Shown here: piece by piece, positions 54,824-64,000 of the stretch | How the letters are laid out: every line of letters starts with the position of its first letter | How positions within the stretch are numbered: the first letter of the stretch is position 1 | From: Molossus alvarezi | Lineage: Eukaryota; Chordata; Mammalia; Chiroptera; Molossidae | Assembly (NCBI GenBank): GCA_037176705.1 | Contig: JBAWUJ010000139.1 | Location: forward strand, 1 to 64,000 | Direction of reading: 5' to 3' | DNA: 64,000 nucleotides | Program-made: the position numbers and the translations under genes | Notes under the pieces: generated by a model | Told to the model about the DNA's origin: nothing | Seen by the model: only the letters and a program-made list of their open reading frames with translations | Databases searched by the model: none

Positions 54824-57315
54824 TACCTGAATGGCAACATTCACTCACTCCTACCTTCGTTTGCTTTGAGATTGTTTGCATCTTTACAGAAAGAATAAGT
54901 TTACAGAGCATAAACCAACTTCATGATGAAGGATCGCGCAGGCTCTATCAAAAATGACGAGTACTGTAATATGATCCAGAAGGCACCGGGGTCGCACGTA
55001 CCCGTATGTGTGCCTCTTGAAAACGCACCGTAATTTCCCACTTTTAAGGATGACTGCACTTAAATAGGATGTGTAGTTAGTGCATGTGTACCGGTAGCAG
55101 CATAGGCTCTCTGGATGCCTCCAGCACTGGCACTGTACTGAAGTCCACTTGGCAAATCCTGAAGACTGCTAAGACTCTCAGGCTCCTTTGGAAGTTTTTG
55201 GGTTTGCAACATTCTTCTTAGCAGAGACATTAGTGAACAAATGGACTAGGGCAAACAAGAGTGTTACTCTACAACATTCACTGGAACCAATACTTTCCTC
55301 AACTGTACTAACACGCTCCACGTTGCACAGTGCAAGAGTGGTTGAACAATCACCTCTGAACTGATGACAATGCAGTGAACTTGTTTTCAAACTTTAGACT
55401 CAATTCAGACATGGTCGTCTTATGGCGTACTCTACTGAGGACAGAGATGAACTGAATAATAAAAGACCCAGGGCCTGCAGAATAAAGTTCCAAATCTGTC
55501 CCTTCTCCCAAAGCCACTATATGACTTTGAAGAGAACACCCGCGATCAACATACCAAGGAAACCAGCCTGTGGCCCACACATCCTTCAGGGATGTCCTCT
55601 TTGAGGTGGCGAACAATGGGCATTATCCAAGGTGATTAAGCTCCCTCTTTTCAGTTGCTCACTTCTTTGGTTGCAATGGCATGCCTGAGTGGGTCTCCTG
55701 CACTGAGCACTCTAGCAATTACATCAGACTAACCCGCATTTTGGCACTCCGATCTAGTAAAGACTGAGTTAAAGTAAGTATCTTCATCATCTCTTAATAT
55801 GTCAGTCATCCACAGAGAGGAAACGCATTCTTCTGGATTTCTTTGAGAAAACAATTCTGCACTCCTTATGCTAACAGGGCACTCAGTACCAAGAATGAAA
55901 CGTGTGATGCATCGTTCTCATGTGCCCGAAGCTTTGGGTAACACTGCCATGAAAGGGGACGTCAAACCAAGTCACATTACGATATCCACGACCAGCTAAA
56001 TGCTCAAAAATTCGTTGAAGAATTTCATCACGCTAACATGTATTGGCCCTCAAGACTGTCTTTGCACTCTTCGAGGAAGAAGGTATATTACCCGAAGGAA
56101 AAACAGAGGAGGTAAAGATGGTTCCTTCACCATCCCTTCCCAAACACTGCTTTCTTGTCATGTGGCAAAGAAGGCAGACAGCTGCAGTGCGACTGCTTCT
56201 CTATCTAACTCTCCCGAAAATGTTCTATCTGCCCCCAGTACCTTGCATGTTGGTGTGGGACCTATTTGACAATTGACACCTATGTTTACATTACCGGTAG
56301 ATTTTCTTTAGAAGTCTAGCCTTGTACTGATTGAGTAGAAGTGTACAAGGTGAAAAGCCTGAAGTGTCCACACAGTCCGAGGTGATTTTGTATCGGAACA
56401 GGTTTCAAGTCGCTTTTCCGCAGAGACTTCTTACCCGAAAAGGCTCCACCTACTGTGTCATGATCCCTCCCGCTCTGAACTTACAGAACATGCAGTGTAA
56501 CTTCTCACAGACAAAGGATTTCCAGATACTCGGACAAATGCGTGTACTTTCAGAAATACACAGCAAAGGGCCATGGCAAGTATGAGCGTACAACACTGTT
56601 GTAATCAATCCACTCGAGAAGCATCCAGGCGTAACACAGGGTGTGCAACATATCATTGTAGTGGTTGCGACTCCTAGGCCCAGAATACACGCAGCGATTT
56701 GGTAAAACACAGAGACCTCATTGGAAACTCCTTGTCATCACCACCATCCTCTCTGTACAGCAGCTAACTGCCAAGCAAAACACACACGCCCTATTGAAGT
56801 GTGTCCAACTTTTCCACAGTGTGAGTGCTCTAACGGTGTATGAAACAAAATCCAACCTTCAGCCCAATGACAACATCACGGAATCCTCACCCTCAATACT
56901 GGCATTTAGTTTGTTGTGGCGCATACGAACCTTTGAGACAACTGCACCTTAGACTTGCTCAGTTGCAGTGTGACGGAGCGGCAAATGTCAAATCGCAGTC
57001 GTGATCACTATTCCCAATAATTCATTCTCGATTGAAAGGTGGCTGCCTCTTTCGGTCAAGGATTCATGAGTGAATCCCCTCCAGATTGAATTGTTCCCGT
57101 TTCAACAGTCGCCCTGTGCAAATGTGCTTTTCCTATGATCGCAAGAGTGAAACAAATACCCACACTTAGCACATAAACGCATGACCTCTGATTCCCAACC
57201 AGAAGTGCACTGCCAATAAGATCTCAATTGGAGATCAAAGTCTTTGTCCACACATATGGGTGATTGTATACAGAACAGTTGGCCAGTGTTCTTTCCCAGA
57301 ACTGAACACCTTTCT
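54824..57315 (+). repeat. Satellite copy 23
   Basis: Complete unit and last member of the 1787-C block (C at 56610). It has the copy-14/19 set (A at 55006, C at 55399, G at 56083) plus C at 57079 (offset 2256). Confidence 0.97.
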
Positions 57316-59807
57316 TACCTGAATGGCAACATTCACTCACTCCTACCTTCGTTTGCTTTGAGATTGTTTGCATCTTTACAGAAAGAATAAGTTTACAGAG
57401 CATAAACCAACTTCATGATGAAGGATCGCGCAGGCTCTATCAAAAATGACGAGTACTGTAATATGATCCAGAAGGCACCGGGGTCGCACGTACCCGTGTG
57501 TGTGCCTCTTGAAAACGCACCGTAATTTCCCACTTTTAAGGATGACTGCACTTAAATAGGATGTGTAGTTAGTGCATGTGTACCGGTAGCAGCATAGGCT
57601 CTCTGGATGCCTCCAGCACTGGCACTGTACTGAAGTCCACTTGGCAAATCCTGAAGACTGCTAAGACTCTCAGGCTCCTTTGGAAGTTTTTGGGTTTGCA
57701 ACATTCTTCTTAGCAGAGACATTAGTGAACAAATGGACTAGGGCAAACAAGAGTGTTACTCTACAACATTCACTGGAACCAATACTTTCCTCAACTGTAC
57801 TAACACGCTCCACGTTGCACAGTGCAAGAGTGGTTGAACAATCACCTCTGAACTGATGACAATGCAGTGAACTTGTTTTCAAACTTTAGACTCAATTCAG
57901 ACATGGTCGTCTTATGGCGTACTCTACTGAGGACAGAGATGAACTGAATAATAAAAGACCCAGGGCCTGCAGAATAAAGTTCCAAATCTGTCCCTTCTCC
58001 CAAAGCCACTATATGACTTTGAAGAGAACACCCGCGATCAACATACCAAGGAAACCAGCCTGTGGCCCACACATCCTTCAGGGATGTCCTCTTTGAGGTG
58101 GCGAACAATGAGCATTATCCAAGGTGATTAAGCTCCCTCTTTTCAGTTGCTCACTTCTTTGGTTGCAATGGCATGCCTGAGTGGGTCTCCTGCACTGAGC
58201 ACTCTAGCAATTACATCAGACTAACCCGCATTTTGGCACTCCGATCTAGTAAAGACTGAGTTAATGTAAGTATCTTCATCATCTCTTAATATGTCAGTCA
58301 TCCACAGAGAGGAAACGCATTCTTCTGGATTTCTTTGAGAAAACAATTCTGCACTCCTTATGCTAACATGGCACTCAGTACCAAGAATGAAACGTGTGAT
58401 GCATCGTTCTCATGTGCCCGAAGCTTTGGGTAACACTGCCATGAAAGGGGACGTCAAACCAAGTCACATTACGATATCCACGACCAGCTAAATGCTCAAA
58501 AATTCGTTGAAGAATTTCATCACGCTAACATGTATTGGCCCTCAAGACTGTCTTTGCACTCTTCGAGGAAGAAGATATATTACCCGAAGGAAAAACAGAG
58601 GAGGTAAAGATGGTTCCTTCACCATCCCTTCCCAAACACTGCTTTCTTGTCATGTGGCAAAGAAGGCAGACAGCTGCAGTGCGACTGCTTCTCTATCTAA
58701 CTCTCCCGAAAATGTTCTATCTGCCCCCAGTACCTTGCATGTTGGTGTGGGACCTATTTGACAATTGACACCTATGTTTACATTACCGGTAGATTTTCTT
58801 TAGAAGTCTAGCCTTGTACTGATTGAGTAGAAGTGTACAAGGTGAAAAGCCTGAAGTGTCCACACAGTCCAAGGTGATTTTGTGTCGGAACAGGTTTCAA
58901 GTCGCTTTTCCGCAGAGACTTCTTACCCGAAAAGGCTCCACCTACTGTGTCATGATCCCTCCCGCTCTGAACTTACAGAACATGCAGTGTAACTTCTCAC
59001 AGACAAAGGATTTCCAGATACTCGGACAAATGCGTGTACTTTCAGAAATACACAGCAAAGGGCCATGGCAAGTATGAGCGTACAACACTGTTGTAATCAA
59101 TACACTCGAGAAGCATCCAGGCGTAACACAGGGTGTGCAACATATCATTGTAGTGGTTGCGACTCCTAGGCCCAGAATACACGCAGCGATTTGGTAAAAC
59201 ACAGAGACCTCATTGGAAACTCCTTGTCATCACCACCATCCTCTCTGTACAGCAGCTAACTGCCAAGCAAAACACACACGCCCTATTGAAGTGTGTCCAA
59301 CTTTTCCACAGTGTGAGTGCTCTAACGGTGTATGAAACAAAATCCAACCTTCAGCCCAATGACAACATCACGGAATCCTCACCCTCAATACTGGCATTTA
59401 GTTTGTTGTGGCGCATACGAACCTTTGAGACAACTGCACCTTAGACTTGCTCAGTTGCAGTGTGACGGAGCGGCAAATGTCAAATCGCAGTCGTGATCAC
59501 TATTCCCAATAATTCATTCTCGATTGAAAGGTGGCTGCCTCTTTCGGTCAAGGATTCATGAGTGAATCCCATCCAGATTGAATTGTTCCCGTTTCAACAG
59601 TCGCCCTGTGCAAATGTGCTTTTCCTATGATCGCAAGAGTGAAACAAATACCCACACTTAGCACATAAACGCATGACCTCTGATTCCCAACCAGAAGTGC
59701 ACTGCCAATAAGATCTCAATTGGAGATCAAAGTCTTTGTCCACACATATGGGTGATTGTATACAGAACAGTTGGCCAGTGTTCTTTCCCAGAACTGAACA
59801 CCTTTCT
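57316..59807 (+). repeat. Satellite copy 24
   Basis: Complete unit outside the 1787-C block, with C at 57891, A at 58111 and T at 58369. Private T at 58265 and G at 58884. A at 58871 (offset 1556) is shared only with copy 3 and is a CpG to CpA change. Confidence 0.97.
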
Positions 59808-62298
59808 TACCTGAATGGCAACATTCACTCACTCCTACCTTCGTTTGCTTTGAGATTGTTTGCATCTTTACAGAAAGAATAAGTTTACAGAGCATAAACC
59901 AACTTCATGATGAAGGATCGCGCAGGCTCTATCAAAAATGACGAGTACTGTAATATGATCCAGAAGGCACCGGGGTCGCACGTACCCGTGTGTGTGCCTC
60001 TTGAAAACGCACCGTAATTTCCCACTTTTAAGGATGACTGCACTTAAATAGGATGTGTAGTTAGTGCATGTGTACCGGTAGCAGCATAGGCTCTCTGGAT
60101 GCCTCCAGCACTGGCACTGTACTGAAGTCCACTTGGCAAATCCTGAAGACTGCTAAGACTCTCAGGCTCCTTTGGAAGTTTTTGGGTTTGCAACATTCTT
60201 CTTAGCAGAGACATTAGTGAACAAATGGACTAGGGCAAACAAGAGTGTTACTCTACAACATTCACTGCAACCAATACTTTCCTCAACTGTACTAACACGC
60301 TCCACGTTGCACAGTGCAAGAGTGGTTGAACAATCACCTCTGAACTGATGACAATGCAGTGAACTTGTTTTCAAACTTTAGAATCAATTCAGACATGGTC
60401 GTCTTATGGCGTACTCTACTGAGGACAGAGATGAACTGAATAATAAAAGACCCAGGGCCTGCAGAATAAAGTTCCAAATCTGTCCCTTCTCCCAAAGCCA
60501 CTATATGACTTTGAAGAGAACACCCGCGATCAACATACCAAGGAAACCAGCCTGTGGCCCACACATCCTTCAGGGATGTCCTCTTTGAGGTGGCGAACAA
60601 TGGGCATTATCCAAGGTGATTAAGCTCCCTCTTTTCAGTTGCTCACTTCTTTGGTTGCAATGGCATGCCTGAGTGGGTCTCCTGCACTGAGCACTCTAGC
60701 AATTACATCAGACTAACCCGCATTTTGGCACTCCGATCTAGTAAAGACTGAGTTAAAGTAAGTATCTTCATCATCTCTTAATATGTCAGTCATCCACAGA
60801 GAGGAAACGCATTCTTCTGGATTTCTTTGAGAAAACAATTCTGCACTCCTTATGCTAACATGGCACTCAGTACCAAGAATGAAACGTGTGATGCATCATT
60901 CTCATGTGCCCGAAGCTTTGGGTAACACTGCCATGAAAGGGGACGTCAAACCAAGTCACATTACGATATCCACGACCAGCTAAATGCTCAAAAATTCGTT
61001 GAAGAATTTCATCACGCTAACATGTATTGGCCCTCAAGACTGTCTTTGCACTCTTCGAGGAAGAAGATATATTACCCGAAGGAAAAACAGAGGAGGTAAA
61101 GATGGTTCCTTCACCATCCCTTCCCAAACACTGCTTTCTTGTCATGTGGCAAAGAAGGCAGACAGCTGCAGTGCGACTGCTTCTCTATCTAACTCTCCCG
61201 AAAATGTTCTATCTGCCCCCAGTACCTTGCATGTTGGTGTGGGACCTATTTGACAATTGACACCTATGTTTACATTACCGGTAGATTTTCTTTAGAAGTC
61301 TAGCCTTGTACTGATTGAGTAGAAGTGTACAAGGTGAAAAGCCTGAAGTGTCCACACAGTCCGAGGTGATTTTGTATCGGAACAGGTTTCAAGTCGCTTT
61401 TCCGCAGAGACTTCTTACCCGAAAAGGCTCCACCTACTGTGTCATGATCCCTCCCGCTCTGAACTTACAGAACATGCAGTGTAACTTCTCACAGACAAAG
61501 GATTTCCAGATACTCGGACAAATGCGTGTACTTTCAGAAATACACAGCAAAGGGCCATGGCAAGTATGAGCGTACAACACTGTTGTAATCAATACACTCG
61601 AGAAGCATCCAGGCGTAACACAGGGTGTGCAACATATCATTGTAGTGGTTGCGACTCCTAGGCCCAGAATACACGCAGCGATTTGGTAAAACACAGAGAC
61701 CTCATTGGAAACTCCTTGTCATCACCACCATCCTCTCTGTACAGCAGCTAACTGCCAAGCAAAACACACACGCCCTATTGAAGTGTGTCCAACTTTTCCA
61801 CAGTGTGAGTGCTCTAACGGTGTATGAAACAAAATCCAACCTTCAGCCCAATGACAACATCACGGAATCCTCACCCTCAATACTGGCATTTAGTTTGTTG
61901 TGGCGCATACGAACCTTTGAGACAACTGCACCTTAGACTTGCTCAGTTGCAGTGTGACGGAGCGGCAAATGTCAAATCGCAGTCGTGATCACTATTCCCA
62001 ATAATTCATTCTCGATTGAAAGGTGGCTGCCTCTTTCGGTCAAGGATTCATGAGTGAATCCCATCCAGATTGAATTGTTCCCGTTTCAACAGTCGCCCTG
62101 TGCAAATGTGCTTTTCCTATGATCGCAAGAGTGAAACAAATACCCACACTTAGCACATAAACGCATGACCTCTGATTCCCAACCAGAAGTGCACTGCCAA
62201 TAAGATCTCAATTGGAGATCAAAGTCTTTGTCCACACATATGGGTGATTGTATACAGAACAGTTGGCCAGTGTTCTTTCCCAGAACTGAACACCTTTT
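59808..62298 (+). repeat. Satellite copy 25 (2,491 bp, 1-base deletion)
   Basis: It carries C at 60268 and A at 60898, shared only with copy 26, and T at 60861. A single C is missing near 62297 in the last bases of the unit, which makes it 2,491 bases and alters the junction with copy 26. Confidence 0.97.
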
Positions 62299-62299
62299 T
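62296..62299. other. 1-base deletion at the copy 25/26 junction
   Basis: Other junctions read CCTTTCTTACC; this one reads CCTTTTTACC, with one C lost. It changes the minus-strand donor-like CAGGTAAG to CAGGTAAA and removes an in-frame stop, so longer frames appear on both strands across this junction only. Confidence 0.9.
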
Positions 62300-64000
62300 A
62301 CCTGAATGGCAACATTCACTCACTCCTACCTTCGTTTGCTTTGAGATTGTTTGCATCTTTACAGAAAGAATAAGTTTACAGAGCATAAACCAACTTCATG
62401 ATGAAGGATCGCGCAGGCTCTATCAAAAATGACGAGTACTGTAATATGATCCAGAAGGCACCGGGGTCGCACGTACCCGTGTGTGTGCCTCTTGAAAACG
62501 CACTGTAATTTCCCACTTTTAAGGATGACTGCACTTAAATAGGATGTGTAGTTAGTGCATGTGTACCGGTAGCAGCATAGGCTCTCTGGATGCCTCCAGC
62601 ACTGGCACTGTACTGAAGTCCGCTTGGCAAATCCTGAAGACTGCTAAGACTCTCAGGCTCCTTTGGAAGTTTTTGGGTTTGCAACATTCTTCTTAGCAGA
62701 GACATTAGTGAACAAATGGACTAGGGCAAACAAGAGTGTTACTCTACAACATTCACTGCAACCAATACTTTCCTCAACTGTACTAACACGCTCCACGTTG
62801 CACAGTGCAAGAGTGGTTGAACAATCACCTCTGAACTGATGACAATGCAGTGAACTTGTTTTCAAACTTTAGAATCAATTCAGACATGGTCGTCTTATGG
62901 CGTACTCTACTGAGGACAGAGATGAACTGAATAATAAAAGACCCAGGGCCTGCAGAATAAAGTTCCAAATCTGTCCCTTCTCCCAAAGCCACTATATGAC
63001 TTTGAAGAGAACACCCGCGATCAACATACCAAGGAAACCAGCCTGTGGCCCACACATCCTTCAGGGATGTCCTCTTTGAGGTGGCGAACAATGGGCATTA
63101 TCCAAGGTGATTAAGCTCCCTCTTTTCAGTTGCTCACTTCTTTGGTTGCAATGGCATGCCTGAGTGGGTCTCCTGCACTGAGCACTCTAGCAATTACATC
63201 AGACTAACCCGCATTTTGGCACTCCGATCTAGTAAAGACTGAGTTAAAGTAAGTATCTTCATCATCTCTTAATATGTCAGTCATCCACAGAGAGGAAACG
63301 CATTCTTCTGGATTTCTTTGAGAAAACAATTCTGCACTCCTTATGCTAACATGGCACTCAGTACCAAGAATGAAACGTGTGATGCATCATTCTCATGTGC
63401 CCGAAGCTTTGGGTAACACTGCCATGAAAGGGGACGTCAAACCAAGTCACATTACGATATCCACGACCAGCTAAATGCTCAAAAATTCGTTGAAGAATTT
63501 CATCACGCTAACATGTATTGGCCCTCAAGACTGTCTTTGCACTCTTCGAGGAAGAAGATATATTACCCGAAGGAAAAACAGAGGAGGTAAAGATGGTTCC
63601 TTCACCATCCCTTCCCAAACACTGCTTTCTTGTCATGTGGCAAAGAAGGCAGACAGCTGCAGTGCGACTGCTTCTCTATCTAACTCTCCCGAAAATGTTC
63701 TATCTGCCCCCAGTACCTTGCATGTTGGTGTGGGACCTATTTGACAATTGACACCTATGTTTACATTACCGGTAGATTTTCTTTAGAAGTCTAGCCTTGT
63801 ACTGATTGAGTAGAAGTGTACAAGGTGAAAAGCCTGAAGTGTCCACACAGTCCGAGGTGATTTTGTATCGGAACAGGTTTCAAGTCGCTTTTCCGCAGAG
63901 ACTTCTTACCCGAAAAGGCTCCACCTACTGTGTCATGATCCCTCCCGCTCTGAACTTACAGAACATGCAGTGTAACTTCTCACAGACAAAGGATTTCCAG
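62299..64000 (+). repeat. Satellite copy 26, truncated by the window end
   Basis: The first 1,702 bases of a unit; the window ends inside it. It shares C at 62759 and A at 63389 with copy 25, has T at 63352, and private T at 62504 (CpG to TpG) and G at 62622. Confidence 0.97.

Larger units (their letters stand above)
1..64000. repeat. Macrosatellite array, 2,492-bp unit, at least 25.7 direct copies
   Basis: The same 2,492-base sequence recurs head to tail across the entire window, with copies starting at 1, 2493, 4985, 7477, 9969, 12460 and so on to 62299. Spacing is exactly 2,492 except for two 2,491-base copies (5 and 25). I saw no spacer, no inverted copy and no foreign insertion. Identity between copies is above about 99.5% by eye. 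Such length, uniform orientation and near-identity are typical of satellites homogenised by unequal exchange or gene conversion. The monomer is much longer than alpha-satellite-type monomers and falls in the size range usually called macrosatellite. I found no obvious internal sub-repeat within the unit. The family is not one I recognise. Neither flank is in the window, so total array size and chromosomal position (centromeric, subtelomeric, sex-linked) are unknown. Confidence 0.98.

Noticed and set aside
1..64000. Ribosomal DNA, 5S, tRNA or snRNA gene array
   Set aside because: I found no rRNA core sequence, no 5S internal control region and no tRNA or snRNA structure within the unit.
1..64000. 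Regular higher-order repeat of several units
   Set aside because: Variant states do not recur with a fixed period; shared rare variants are 1, 3, 4, 5, 6, 7, 9 or 21 copies apart.
1..64000. CRISPR array or bacterial/phage repeat region
   Set aside because: The 2,492-bp repeats abut with no spacers, there are no cas-like or other long genes, and CpG depletion plus the satellite structure points to a eukaryote.

Overview
The whole window is one head-to-tail tandem array of a single 2,492-bp unit. I count 25 complete copies (1-62298) and the first 1,702 bases of a 26th (62299-64000). The window opens and closes inside the array, so neither flank is visible and the array is longer than 64 kb. 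Copy boundaries are arbitrary: I set phase 1 at the first base of the window. All copies face the same way, with no spacer, inversion, insertion or mobile element. Copies differ from the majority sequence by roughly 0-8 single-base substitutions each (reading by eye, so better than about 99.6% identity). The only length changes I found are two 1-base deletions, at about 10652 (copy 5) and about 62297 (end of copy 25).

This looks like eukaryotic satellite (macrosatellite-type) DNA. There is no bacterial gene layout. The longest open frames are under 100 codons, most begin at TTG or GTG instead of ATG, and they overlap on both strands. Nearly all substitutions between copies that fall inside them change the amino acid. 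CpG is moderately depleted (hand count of about 28 in the first 1,200 bases, roughly half of random expectation), and several private substitutions are CpG to TpG or CpA, which suggests cytosine methylation. I do not recognise the unit and cannot name the organism or clade. I see no rRNA, tRNA or snRNA gene, no transposon ends, no CRISPR and no recognisable protein domain.

Layout by sequence variants (offsets are positions within the unit). Copies 2-11 form a uniform left domain, with an internal subfamily marked by T at offset 1884 and G at 2023 (copies 3, 4, 5, 8, 9, 10, 11). From copy 12 rightwards the array is more diverse, with variants at offsets 183, 267, 294, 576, 765, 796, 1054, 1260, 1787 and 2256. 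Copies 17-23 are a contiguous block carrying C at 1787. Copy 22 is a clear mosaic of two haplotypes. Copies 25 and 26 share two private variants, as expected for a recent adjacent duplication. There is no fixed higher-order period. The pattern fits unequal exchange plus gene conversion.

The best candidate for something undescribed is the satellite itself: a long, highly homogeneous 2.5-kb-unit array with a readable history of exchange. Each unit also carries strong splice-donor-like sites on both strands, paired AATAAA signals and several inverted repeats. Any function for these is inference.
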